Positions 34,905 through 46,270 of a stretch of DNA of 64,000 nt are shown in pieces. Every line of letters begins with the position of its first letter. The stretch's first letter is position 1. The position numbers and the translations under genes were made by a program. The notes under the pieces were generated by a model. That model ran no database searches, was not told the origin of the DNA, and was given only the letters and a program-made list of their open reading frames with translations. Origin of the DNA: Eurosta solidaginis (Eukaryota; Arthropoda; Insecta; Diptera; Tephritidae); NCBI RefSeq assembly GCF_040869045.1, contig NC_090319.1, positions 392,723,601 to 392,787,600 on the forward strand. The letters run 5' to 3'.

Positions 34905-36135
34905 GTTCAACTCAGTTAAATTACGCTTAAACTTATTCTGTAGTTTTTCAGTCTACTTTAACTGAAGTTTAAGCTGAGCTTAAGCGGCCGATTTGGCAGG
35001 GTTAAACTCTAGTTAACCCATCAGTTATTTGCGTTCGTTCGAAATAGCGTCAAATATATCCAACAAGCATTTGGCCTTGAGTACCATTACAGCTCATATT
35101 GATAACTAGGCATACTTCTAAAATCTCAAGAGTTGTTTGGAAACAGTGGCTCAACTCGAGAATCATAGCGTACTCAGCAAAAGAGGGCATTATTTATAAA
35201 GCAAAAAATGCTATAACTTAGGTTAAAAACAACTTGTTATTAACAACTTGTGGTTCTCTAACTCGACTCAAATGTAAGATTCCATACTACAGTATTTTCA
35301 CGAAAATAAAATGAAATATATATAACTTAAAAAATAAATAAATGTGAGGCGCGATAACCTCCGAAGAGATTTAAGGCCGAGCTTCTCTTCCAATTTGCGT
35401 CGTGCTCCTTAAAATTTTTCCTATAAATTGGCGGGACGGTACCAACTTTTTTAGTCCGACTCCGAACGGTATCTGCAAGGCAGATGAGTTTTCACTGAGA
35501 ACTTTTCATGGCAGAAATATACTCGGAGTGCTTGCCAAACACTGTCCAGGGCCGATCCAGCTTAGAAAAATTTTCTACTAATTAAAAAACCATATTTCTA
35601 AAGTTTTGATGTTGCTTTGCTCGGTGCGTTAACCCAGGATCTTCGGTGTGGTAGACGGAGCACGCTACCATCACACCACGGCGGCCACCTATGTATATAA
35701 TTTATTTTTGATTAATTACTGTACACTTCTCAAAATCTCTCGAAATTAGGATAACAATTGGAAAATATTAATGACATTGGAAATCAACTAGTAAACTTTT
35801 AATTTTACAAAATTTTTCAAAGGGTGGATAGTGATTGGAGAATTAAGTTGGATATCAACTCGAGAACTATCTGGTTTAAGAATAATTAATAAATGATGTT
35901 GGACATCACTTCCGGAACTGGATATACATTTCGCTGGAGAATTTTTTCCCCCATGTTTGCTGGGTAAACAAAATCCAGCTGTTGCCGTATCTACAAATTA
36001 TCTAGATAATATAAAAACCAATGTTGCCGCCAAAAAAGCATATCCCAAAGGCGACCTTAAACTGTGACTGAAAAACTGCTCAGTAGTTTAACTGGAGTTT
36101 AAATTTGACTAGAGTTTAAGCAAACTTAGTTTATG
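34905..36135. repeat. Possible TIR element with GTTTAA-rich ends
   Basis: AACTGAAGTTTAAGCTGAGC at 34960-34985 and TTTTTCAGTC are mirrored loosely around 36060-36130 (GACTGAAAAACTGC, AACTGGAGTTTAAA, CTAGAGTTTAAGCAAAC). The pairing is repetitive and imperfect, so boundaries are guesses. The SINE at 35332-35690 lies inside. Confidence 0.35.
35332..35690 (-). mobile_element. tRNA-derived SINE, copy 2
   Basis: It matches 9225-9578 along its length: AAATAAATAAATGTGAGGCG tail, GGCCGAGCTTCTCTTCC, CAGATGAGTTTTCACTGAGA, and the minus-strand tRNA-like head ending at GGCCGCC. It is diverged in the B-box (GGGTTAACGC instead of GGTTCAACTC). Confidence 0.8.
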
Positions 36136-36739
36136 ACAAAAATCTACTCTTTTATATTAAGTTAATTGGTGTGCAATAATATTTCTTGTTTTAATCAGAC
36201 CGAAATTTTAAACGATAAGGGAAATAATTTTTCTATTTTCTAATTATGAAGTATGTATGTATGTATATTAGGGTGGCCCTTATTTTCCAAAGTGTTCCGA
36301 TTCTCACCCCCTAGAAATATGCGAATAGCCTAAAAACTAGAATATAAAAAGTTTTAGGAAAATCGAAAAAGGGTTAGAGGTGGCACAAAGAGCTTGAAGT
36401 CCTGAAAAATGACGAATTTTACAATTTCTTAAATTTGGTCAACCCTACTTCATTTGTTATGGGTGAAAAGTAATTTATCGTGTTATTAGTAAGTTCTAGA
36501 GATATTTGACTTTCAAATAAATCTCAAACAACAAAAATTGGTCAAATAATAATAAAATTATAAAATAAATTATGCCTTAAACACGGTGTCATAACTTCAG
36601 GCATGTGTATATAAAGAGTATACGTAAATGAGTTGTTTAAAATTTTTTTATTATAAATTTTTTTGAAAATACATTTTTAAAACATATACATATATCTTGG
36701 TAAACTTTAACTGACACGTATATAATATGATATTATTTC

Positions 36740-38072
36740 CTAGGATCTAATTAATGATGATTTAGTATGTGATTCAAATTGTTTTTTGTAATCAGTTACA
36801 ACTTGTAAAAAATATTGTTTTTCTTGTTCGTCATATGTAAATATTCTATTATATTCTTCCATAAGCTTTACTCTCCGTTCTTCTGTGCCGTTAATTTCTT
36901 TTATATTTATAACAGTATCCTTAGCTTTTTTATAAGTTCCTGTATGCCCCCAGTATAGTGGATCTAGTACCTCCAGAAATTGAGATGATATCCCAAACCG
37001 ACCAAAAAAATCAATTGTATTTCCTGTTACAAAATCGTGTAGTTCTTTTTGTATGAATTTATTGATGTCACTGGGCCTTAAGTGTAACCTCTTTAAATTT
37101 TCTGTTTCCTTGTCGCAGTTGTCTATTCTTTTGATTTTTTCCACAATTTTCTCTTCATGGTACAAGAGACGTCATCATCGAACAATGCCAATGCAATACA
37201 TTCTTCAAACAGGTACCATAGGTGGTTTCAAAACTTTTTATTGCAATGTCAGATATTTTTTTATTAACATTTCTGTATTTATAAATTTCTTTAGTAAAAG
37301 ATAAGTCTTGAAGAGGTGCTCTATGAGGATTGGTACAGTAAAACCAAAGCTTAACATAGAATTGTATAATAAACGCGCATATACTTGCTACCGAATTTTC
37401 TTTATACTCCGTTAGTTTAAACTGTTCACGAAATAAATATATTTTTAAGCAATACAATGCCTTAGACATCCACCGAGCATGATGAATGGGCTTTGGTACA
37501 CGAAACTTTATGCCATCACTTGCTTCTAGATATATAGACATTAATTCCAATAATTCCCTATAGTCATCTCTTACTATTTTCTTTTTCAGCTATTCCTTAG
37601 AGGGTTTTTTAAAATAGTATCTTTGCTATCGCTTAAAAGTAATTTCAATTCGTTATTTTATAGCAATCTCTAATCTCGATGTTTTTGCAATTTTCTTGAA
37701 ATCGCCGAAATAACTGAACGTCCTTACTAGTATTTACTGGAAAATAATTCTCAGCAGAACTTCATAAGTATGATCACGATAAGGTAGATACAAAAGTTTT
37801 CGCTCAAGTTTTTTTTCTAATAACGTTGCAGCTCCTTTTATAACGCCTGTGTTAACCGATGTCGTATCAAAACAACAGGCCACAATATCATCCTTCAGAT
37901 CCCATTCAAATAACAGTTCATACAACGTATCAGCTATTTCCGAGCCTGTTGCAGCATATAATTTTGGAGCTCCTATTAACTGTTCACCATTCCTGTAAGT
38001 AACAACAACTGGAAGTCGTTTCACCTTTTCGCGACCTGTTATTTCTGGAAGTGGTTTTCTATCCCAATGCAA
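36740..38072 (-). pseudogene. Transposase-like protein of the TIR element, broken
   Basis: Three minus-strand frames line up in order. 37734-38072 holds C-C-F-D-T-T-S-V-N-T-G and a L-L-Y-L-P-x-R-x-H block. 37155-37550 holds H-H-A-R-W-M-S-K-A-L-Y-C-L-K. 36740-37165 ends with E-Y-N-R-I-F-T and Q-Y-F-L-Q-V-V-T-D-Y-K-K. A stop-rich gap of about 180 bases separates the first two, and a frameshift near 37160 joins the last two. F-D-T-T-x-x-N-T-G with a following histidine-bearing block looks like an RNase-H-fold transposase core (first catalytic Asp). I recall similar uncharacterised proteins in arthropods and cnidarians but cannot name the family. The N-terminus, including any DNA-binding finger, is absent. 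Confidence 0.55.
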
Positions 38073-38438
38073 AGTGCCGCAATTTATCTATTTAAAAAAA
38101 CCTACTATTCAAAATTTGTTCATTCAAGAGCAGTATAGTTTTAATAAGAAAACGTCAAAGAAATTTTTTGTAGTTGTTTGCAATTTTAAAATATGTATTT
38201 TCATTTCTTTATACTTTTTTTTAAAGCTTGTTGCAAGAACAAGTTGCAGTGTATGCTTAAATTTGTTGTGGCATCACGCACTTCGAAAGAAACTTTGTAA
38301 AAAAATATATGTGTATACTTTTTTAAATAAATAAACTTGAAGGGATATATGTATTTGTGTATAAAAAAGTTTATTTGAGCGTTTTTTACCCGAATCCACG
38401 ATTCACTGATAAACACATTTGCACAGACCTAATTTACT

Positions 38439-41400
38439 GGAGGGTGGAGCCGTGTGTAGAAGTCCACGAAAGTGGGGAAAGCTTCTGACCGCCGTTCACC
38501 TGGGAATGGCCAGAGCGATTCTTTTGCATGCGGTTCAAGCAGCTTACTACTGCCGGTCGCTTGCGGCCAAGTATCCTCTGGGTAGCCGCTAAACGGATGT
38601 GAGAAGGCGACAACCTGGCTGGGCCACTCTGACAATCGGTTTAAGGGCTAGCCGTGGGAGATCTTATCGGCAGCATCTGTACACCTCTAGGTGCGGCTGC
38701 AAGCGGGCGTCTGTCTTGGAGCAAGCGGCTCGCTATATAAACGTGCAAGTAATATTTACAATGAAATATAACAACAAACCTCGGATAAATACACTCTCTA
38801 TTGATGACGACCATGGCAAACGTTTGAAGGACAATGAATTGAGGGCGTGCACCTGGAACGTCCGCTCCCTGAATGGGATTGGTGCAGATGCCCGGCTGGT
38901 TGATGTCCTCGTCAAAGCAAAATCTAACATCACCGCCATCCAAGAAATGCGTTGGACGAAGCAAGGAAGAAAGAAGATCAAAAATTGTGGCATCTATTGG
39001 AGTGGCCATACGAATAAGCGCAGGTTCGGCGTCGGATTCGTGGTGGGAGAGAGACTTTGTCGCCAAGTACTGGCGTTCACGCCTGTGGACGAGCGTCTCG
39101 CCGCTATCCGAAAAAAAGCAAAATTTTGTAATATATCATTCATCTGCGCCCATGCGCCGACAGAGGAGAAAGACGATGAGGTGAAAGACACTTTTTATGA
39201 ACAATTAGAACGCACATACGAGCGCTGCCCCCGTCACGGTATAAAAGTCGTGCTTGGTGACTTTAACGCCAGGGTGGGCAAAGAAGGTGTTTTTGGCCCT
39301 ACAGTCGGAAAGTTCAGCCTACACAATGAAACTTCTCCTAACGGACTGAGGCTGATTGACTTTGCCGGTGCTCGAAACATGGTCATATTCAGCACGAGGT
39401 TCATGCATAGAAAGATACATCAAGCTACATGGCTGTCTCCTGATCGAAATACTCGCAATCAGATCGATCACGTTGTGATAGACGGATGGCATGCCTCCAG
39501 TGTTTTAGATGTGCGCACGATCCGAGGACCTAACATCGACTCGGACCATTATCTCATTGCAGCCAAAATACGCACCCGCCTCAACGCGGCTAAAACCAAG
39601 GAACAAAAAACACAAGGGAAGCTATACGTCGAAAAGCTTCAATCAAAACAGACTGCCAATGATTTCGGAACTCGACTCTCACACCTGCTCTCTGAGAGCA
39701 CAACTCATCCTGAAGGAATACAGGAGCAGTGGGAGCATATTTCCAAAGCACTTCGTACTGCCGCCGGGGAAAAAATTGGTTACCGGCGACCACGAAAAAA
39801 CAACTGGTACGATGAAGAATGCCGCGTTGCAACTGAAAGAAAGACGCTGCCTACAGGGCTACGTTAAAAGCGAGCGCGACAAGAGGAGTGTGTGAACGCT
39901 ATCGTGAGTTGAAAAAGGAAGTGAGACGCCTTTTCAGGAAGAAAAAAGCAGAAGCAGAAAGGCGTGAGTGCGAGGAGTTTGAGCTGCTAGCCACCAGGAA
40001 TAACGCCCGAAAATTTTACCAAAAAATACGGCGACAGACGGAAGGTTTTAAGAACGGGGCAAACTCATGTAGGAACGAAAACGGCGACCTTGTAACTGAT
40101 GTCCAGAGAGTGCTTAGATTATGGAGGGAACACTTCTCTGTTCTCCTAAATGGAGGCAGCAATTCAGCGCGCAGAGATGAAGAACCCGATCCCGCAATCG
40201 ATGATGATGGAATATATGTCCCCCCGCCCGATTATGACGAAGTTAGAATAGCAATAACCAGATTGAAAAACAACAAGGCCGTGGGCGCTGATGGATTGCC
40301 TGCGGAGCTATTCAAGTACGGCGGCGAGGAGTTGGTAAGGCGCATGCAGCAGCTTCTTAGCAAAATATGGGCGGAAGAGCGCATGCCCGACGGTTGGAAT
40401 CTAAGTGTTCTTTGCCCAGTCCACAAGAAGGGGGATACTGCAAAATGCACCAACTATCGTGGAATCAGCCTTCTCAATATCCCATATAAGTTCCTTTCAA
40501 GTGTATTGTGCGAAAGATTGAAGCCCACCGTGAACCGGCTGATTGGACCTTATCAGTGCGGCTTCAGAACTGGTAAATCTACCATCGACCAGATTTTCAC
40601 AATGCGCCAAATCTTTGAAAAAACCCGTGAAAAGAGAATCGACACACATCACCTCTTCGTCGACTTTAAAGTCGCCTTCGACAGCACGAAAAGGAGCTGC
40701 CTATATGCCACTATGTCTGAATTTTGTTTCCCCGCAAAACTTATACGGCTGTGCAAAATGACGTTGAGCAACACCATCAGCTCAGTTAGAATTGGGAAGG
40801 ACCTCTACGAGCCGTTCGAAACTATACGAGGTTTCAGACAGGGTGACCCCCTATCATGCGATTTCTTTAATTTGATGCTGGAGAAAATTAAACTAGCTGC
40901 AGATCTTAACCGCACTGGAACAATATACTATAAAAGCGTGCAATTACTGGCATATGCTGATGACATTGATATCATCGGCCTGAACACCCGCGCTGTTAGT
41001 TCTGCTTACTCCAAACTGGAAAAATAAGCGGTAAAGATGGGTTTGATGGTGAATGAGGACAAAACGAAGTACCTGCTGTCATCCAGCAAAGAGTCAGCGC
41101 ATACGCCCCTTGGCAACCACGCTACTGTTGGCAGCCATAATTTCGAAATAGTAAAAGACTTCGTTTATTTGGGAACCAGCATCAACACTAGCAACAACAT
41201 CAGCACTGAAATCCAGCGAAGAATCAATCTTGCCAATAAATGCTACTTTGGACTAGGTAGGCAATTGAAAAGTAAAGTCCTCTCTCGGCGAACGAAAATC
41301 ATACTCTACAAGTCACTTATCCTACCCGTCCTGCTATATGGGGCAGAAGCATGGACCATGACAACAGCAGATGAAGCGGCTTTGGGAGTGTTCGAGAGAA

Positions 41401-41768
41401 AAGTTCTTCGAAAGATTTATGGACCTCTACGCGTTGGCGATGGCGAGTACCGAAGAAGATTTAATGATGAGCAGACATAAACATAGTCCAGCGAATTAAA
41501 ACGCAGCGGCTGCGCTGGCTAGGCCATGTTATGCGAATGAAAGATGATGCTCCGGCCAAGAAAGTGTTTCTATCGGAACCCGCCTATGGAAGCAGAGGTA
41601 GAGGGCGGCCCCCACACCGTTGGAAGGACCAGGTGGAAAACGATTTAAACTCCCTTGGTGTGACCAATTGGCGCCGGTTGGCTGAGCGAAGGAGCGACTG
41701 GCGCGCCTTGTTGGACGGCCATCACCGTTTAGACGGTTAAGCGCCAATTAAGTAAGTAAGTAAGTAAG
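38439..41768 (+). mobile_element. RTE-type LINE insertion with 9-bp target duplication
   Basis: It begins GGAGGGTGGAGCCGTGTGTAG and ends in a (TAAG)n tract typical of RTE 3' ends. TAATTTACT is repeated exactly on both sides (38430-38438 and 41769-41777). At 3.33 kb with endonuclease and RT both present, it is essentially full length. It inserted into the TIR element at 36269-42126, so it is younger than that insertion. Decayed pieces of the same family lie at 4150 and 14918. Confidence 0.9.
38599..41740 (+). pseudogene. RTE endonuclease-reverse transcriptase ORF, broken
   Basis: The likely start is at 38761 (M-K-Y-N-N-K), with an in-frame upstream ATG at 38599. The apurinic endonuclease domain (38840-39570) has T-W-N-V-R-S, Q-E-M-R-W-T, G-D-F-N-A-R-V and S-D-H-Y-L-I. 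RT (39900-41030) has F-V-D-F-K-V-A-F-D and Y-A-D-D. The C-terminal tail at 41531-41740 carries G-H-V-M-R-M and a G-R-P-P-H-R-W block, typical of the clade. Breaks are a frameshift near 39850, a sense-to-stop change near 41025 (TAA where GAA is expected) and a deletion or frameshift near 41480. The protein would nick target DNA and copy its own RNA there; this copy cannot. Confidence 0.88.
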
Positions 41769-42134
41769 TAATTTACTTTTCGTATTTGTTTGTCGAAAGC
41801 AATATATACTTTGCCCTGTAACTCCGTTATTGAGCGACCGATTTTGAAGATTGTGGCCATTTTAGAAAAGTAAGGAAATACAGATGTTATTACGGTATGT
41901 AAAAGCAGTAAATTTTCGTAGGGTGTAGAAATATGGAAGCCTGAAACACAAAATTGTAAAAATTCGTAATTTTTCAGGATTTCAAGCCCTTTTCGCCACC
42001 TCTAAATCTTTTTTGATTGGCCTAAAACTTTGTAAATATTCGTTTTTGAGCTATTCGCATATTTTTAGGGGGAGATATCAAGAATCCAAAAAATTTTTTC
42101 CCTCCATACAACGAAGGGCCACCCTAATGTATAT

Positions 42135-42844
42135 ATAGCGTATAACTGAAAATATAGTTTTATACATATATGCCATACACTTTTTATTTATTTATATAAA
42201 CGGGCCGGACCCGTGCGCATCTTGCGCAACCAATATAAAAGTCTCTTATCAAATATCAACAGTGTGCCAAGGTTCTATCAACATAAAATATCTAAGTGGA
42301 TTGTAGATACTAAAACAGCACCATATTTGCGTGTTTTTTTAGTTTTTTTTAAACTATATTTATATTATTTCAATTAGGGGGCAACCTTTTGAAAACATAG
42401 TGCTGAGGTCTAAGTTATATATTCAAGAATGAAGTAATCCATTGAGCGGAGACCGAAATGGTATCGGAAAAATAAAAATACCAGAATAGATCTTTTGGAG
42501 TTAAAAGGGCCATGCTTCGTCCGTCAGAATCCATCCAAAAATTGTCATCACTGGAGCAACTCCAATCCGTTGAACTACTCCTTATACTACCTTTCCAATT
42601 AGGTATCAAACCTTACTCCGAACGTAGAAGATAAATTTGCTGCCGAAGCGAGTAAATGAACTGTAAGGACACAGGTGTATTCCAACGAGCTCGGAAAAAC
42701 ACTGTTAATATAGACAATATCTGCATACAAACCCATTTCGTAATCTTCACATATAAGACGCATTTGATATCTTGGAATTGTAGGTATAAGCTAAAAACAT
42801 GTGCGTTGCTTTGATACTAATGACCAAAAAAATAATTTAAAAAA
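42135..42844. other. Intergenic DNA, nothing recognised
   Basis: AT-rich, no credible gene or repeat structure apart from short low-complexity tracts. Confidence 0.45.
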
Positions 42845-43330
42845 GAATTTTAAGTTAAACGGTTTTATTGAAAACAATACTTACATGAAGTAATAATAAT
42901 ACTAAAAGCTAGAAAATAATTAGGTAGGTCCTAAGTACTAGTCATCACACTCCTCATCAATCTAGGGCGTTGATCAGACAATTAAATAAAAGCGTTGGTC
43001 GCGTGAAATTTCTTTTGATAGTCATACATATATAAGACCAACTGAACCTTAATCAGGTTATGCTACGCCTCATATATGAATATGATCTTTACGCCACCTA
43101 GCGGTGATGTTTTTCATAGGTCGCTTTCTATTCTTGCATGTATTATGTGTTCCAAATATGAACCAAATCGGACCACAAATATGATTTTTTTAAATATTTC
43201 GATCCATGTGCCACCTATCCGAGTTTTTTTCTTATTGTTGCATTGTCATCGGGTTCTGACCTATATTCCAAGTTTGAAGCTTGTAGCTTATCGGGAAGTT
43301 ACTTAAATTTCAACTACAAAATTTGTGCCA
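42845..43330 (+). mobile_element. Partial copy of the 3148-4110 fold-back and tandem repeat
   Basis: 42845-43005 repeats the left arm (TTAAGTTAAACGGTTTTATT ... AAAAGCGTTGGTCG). The spacer 43006-43075 is present in the opposite orientation relative to 3314-3398. The right arm is missing, and the sequence runs straight into one unit of the CATAGGTCGCTTTCTATTC repeat (43080-43320). Confidence 0.7.
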
Positions 43331-43397
43331 GCCAGCCAACCAGCGAGCCAACCTGTCAAGCCAAACTAAATGAAACCGTTTAAAAAACAAAGAAATT

Positions 43398-43560
43398 TCG
43401 GTAATGGTTGGAACGCTCATATTTAATTTGGTTGCAAAATGGTTATTTGTCACCAAACACAAATTTTCCTTACAATAATGGTTACGAATTCCCTAAAAAA
43501 ATAAATATAAAGATTGTTTTCTTGCAACTGTTTCATACATACATATGAAAAAAATTATTT
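43398..43560 (+). repeat. Dispersed AT-rich repeat, related to 23870-24000
   Basis: GGTTATTTGTCACCAAACAC, AATAATGGTTACGAATTCC and TTTCTTGCAACTGTTTCATA follow the same order as in the reverse complement of 23870-24000. No ORF; class unknown. Confidence 0.5.
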
Positions 43561-44268
43561 TTCATCCATGGAATTTACAATGCAAGTCAAAAAAAAAATT
43601 TTTTTCGCAAAAATATCTAAATTTGAGCGTTTACAGTCGGTATAGTTCATTTGGGAGGCCGAAACCAATATATTTCCCTTCTTGCAATGGTCGTCCTATA
43701 TGAGCCTCTTAACGTATATCATTTGAGCCTAAATAAGAGTCCGACTTGTGCCTTAAAAGGCTTTTAAACAGCTCATATTATACTTTACTGGAACTCTCCG
43801 GGGTAATTTTTAACTCTAATAAACTCTGATTATCTGACACCTATATGGCCTATTTATTAGGCATCGTCAGCGCTTATTGGGGGCATATATAGTTCGACAC
43901 ACCAGGACTTTGCAGGCAAATTAAAAATGTCGAGAAGCGTCCATAAGGAAAAACGTCGATGCTTATACAAAAAAAGAATAGCTAGGGTAACAATAATGTA
44001 CAAATGCAATTCATTTTGTATTATAATGAAAATATGTAACAAAGTATCAATATTTGGTCCAAACTCGCTTTGAGGAACACAAATATTTGATAAATGATAA
44101 TATTGGCATGCTAGGCTAGAAGCTTTTATGCCGTTAAATAAAAGGCAAAAATTAAATTTTCTTTACCCTCCTACGCGTTTCGACGCTTTTCTGATTCCTA
44201 TATTGCCCACTTATTTTGGACTCGTTTCGGATTCTTAAATTATGAGCGTCGTTAGCATGTTACCCCTC

Positions 44269-44514
44269 AAAGTTATTGATGTTTGTACATGGGGCAAATA
44301 TACGAAATTTTCGCCAAAAATTGGCAATCGTCAAAAAGTGTAGAACAAATTTTTATTTTTTTTTAATTTTTGTACCGAGTAACACAAACCTTTTCATTTA
44401 CTTTTAAATAAAACCTGGTTTGAAAAAAATTTTTTTTTTCTACACTTTTTGACGATTGCCAATTTTTGTCGGAAATTTCGTATATTTGCCCCATGTACAA
44501 ACATCAATAACTTT
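44269..44514. repeat. Fold-back with ~75-bp arms
   Basis: AAAGTTATTGATGTTTGTAC ... GATTGCCAA-type blocks at 44269-44343 are mirrored by TCTACACTTTTTGACGATTG ... GTACAAACATCAATAACTTT at 44439-44514. The central spacer is A/T-rich, about 95 bases. The arms appear almost perfectly paired. Confidence 0.75.
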
Positions 44515-44852
44515 CCTTGCGTGAATATTCCAAGATGAGGGAATTGATGGTATAGCACTGTTGTATAGAGAAAAAATTAACAAAAGGGTATGAAGTGATA
44601 AAAGTAAAATTGTAGCTGTGCCCACAAAAAAACATGCTCCTGAAAAAAATTTACGCAACCAAGTGCTTCCACTTTTCTGTCTCTACCTTCAAAACTGAAA
44701 GGGGCACATCGAATTTGAAGCCCCAGGTATTTTTAGTCCCTGATAGGCTATTATCGTGCATAATCCAAATTTCAATACTCAGTTGCCTCAAAAAGCTATA
44801 AGCAAAAAACTGTCAATATTGAAAATTACAAAAAAAAAGTATCGCTATTTGG

Positions 44853-45138
44853 ATTGTTGATATCATATATATATATATTAGGCCGGGCCGATTTGTGGGG
44901 AGGCAAAAAAATCGCCCATTGCTCTGTGAAAATCGTATTCTAGGGATCAAAATAAGAAACTCTGTCGAAGGAACTATACCTCTAAGGGGGGGGGAGGGCA
45001 TCAGAATTCGTTTTAGAGGTATGGTTCCTTCGGCAAAGTTTCTTATTTTGATCCCTAGAATACGATTTTCACAGAACAATGAGCAATTTTTAAATCGACC
45101 CGCCCTAATATATATATATATAATCATATATCAACAAT
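44853..45138. repeat. Fold-back with AT-dinucleotide outer stem
   Basis: ATTGTTGATAT(CAT)(AT)n then TTAGGCCGGGCCGATTT ... GATCAAAATAAGAAAC at the left is mirrored by GTTTCTTATTTTGATCCC ... CGACCCGCCCTAA(TA)n ... ATATCAACAAT at the right. A short GC-tract-containing spacer (G9 at 44987-44995) separates them. Frames read on either strand are mirror images and not genes. Confidence 0.75.
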
Positions 45139-45165
45139 TTTTGTTGTTATATCGGCCTACTGATT

Positions 45166-45425
45166 TTAAGATCGCGGGTTCGAATCGAGCTCAAGGCCTA
45201 ACAATAATTTTTTATCATTATTATTGTTATGATAAATTTTTTCTTAATTGAAAAAATTTTTAAATTAGAATAGAAGAAAGAAAAAATTTTAGACAACTGC
45301 CAAAGCTCGTTGTATAGATCCATTTCGGGAACTGCTTTCAATTAAGAAAAAATTTATCATAACAATAATAATGATAAAAAATTATTGTTAGGCCTTGAGC
45401 TCGATTCGAACCCGCGATCTTATAA
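45166..45425. repeat. Palindrome with tRNA-like B-box at both ends
   Basis: 45166-45252 (TTAAGATCGCGGGTTCGAAT ... TTTTTTCTTAATTG) is mirrored almost perfectly by 45337-45425 (CAATTAAGAAAAAATTTATC ... ATTCGAACCCGCGATCTTAT), with an 84-base spacer. GGGTTCGAATC is a consensus-like B-box, placed outermost on each arm. The structure suggests inverted copies of a tRNA-headed repeat. Confidence 0.75.
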
Positions 45426-45429
45426 TCAT

Positions 45430-46068
45430 ATATAATATCGGAAGGAGGCCCGTATAAGACTTATGTTAGAGGCAAAATATGAGCGTGCTAGAAATCATAT
45501 AGCATTCCCTTCAGGCTCCTAAATGAGTTCACAACGAGTGCAAACGATCCAAAGTTTGGACTCCTTTCAGACTAATTGTTGACTCCGAGTGTTTGCTGGA
45601 TTGTTTGTTTAAAATCAAAACGAAAATGTTTTAATATCATTTTTAATGACGTATAAATTTAAATGCTGAATTGTAATTCCAAGCAGCCTCGATTCAAATT
45701 ATTTTTTAATACCAAAAAAAAAACAAAAAATAGATACAAAAAAGGAATATACCGGGTATTTTCCTGGTATTTACCCATAAAAATGGTAAATACCCGGTAC
45801 AATCCCAACTCTAGTAATTGCAAAAAATATATTCATCATGTTCATTGGACCGTTTCAAAAACTCGTCTTCACTTTTACTTCTTGTATAAAGGCTGGTCCG
45901 CGTGGGTGTAAAAAATATCTTTAAATGGCGTTTTATTTTTTGTAAGAAATGTTATCTTCATGTTGCACTCTTAAATGCTAATAACTCTTGTGCTAGGTCA
46001 CCTAGCATTCATTAATTTGAATATATTGTGAAAGCGCCACACAAACTTTCAAGAGAGCTAAGAAGAAC
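45430..46068. other. Intergenic DNA, nothing recognised
   Basis: AT-rich. Short frames are not credible and no repeat was identified. Confidence 0.4.
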
Positions 46069-46076
46069 CAACAGAG

Positions 46077-46270
46077 CATGGCGGAACGATACAAGGTGGC
46101 AGCATGGTGACATATCTACAAACATAAATAAAAATTCCATGTCCTTTGTTTTTGTAAATTCGATGGACAAATGTCAAAATCGTACTGCGCTGGAAGTTGA
46201 TGTATCAAATCAAATAAAAAAAGTTTATAATCAGCTGTCCCATGCTGCCACCTTGTATCGTTCCGCCATG
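46077..46270. mobile_element. 194-bp MITE with perfect 31-bp TIRs and 8-bp TSD
   Basis: The left terminus (46077-46107, CATGGCGGAACGATACAAGG ...) is the exact reverse complement of the right terminus (46240-46270, ... CCTTGTATCGTTCCGCCATG). CAACAGAG immediately flanks both sides (46069-46076 and 46271-46278). An 8-bp duplication is usual for hAT elements. There is no coding capacity. A diverged relative lies at 10108-10300. Confidence 0.88.

Larger units (their letters stand above)
36269..42126 (-). mobile_element. TIR DNA transposon with 8-bp target duplication, hosting an RTE
   Basis: The ends are TAGGGTGGCCCTT and its reverse complement AAGGGCCACCCTA. Imperfect inverted similarity extends about 190 bases inward (ATATGCGAATAGC, TTTTAGG, TTAGAGGTGGC, CTTGAA.TCCTGAAAAAT). 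ATGTATAT flanks both sides exactly (36261-36268 and 42127-42134), though the flank is TATG-rich. Subtracting the nested RTE, the element is about 2.5 kb. It carries a broken transposase on the minus strand whose 5' part is missing. An 8-bp duplication and TAGGG termini are compatible with hAT-like elements, but family assignment is unproven. Confidence 0.7.

Noticed and set aside
44813..45251. Two mirror-image frames of 104 and 118 residues
   Set aside because: They are read from the two arms of one fold-back, so each is the mirror of the other. Not genes.
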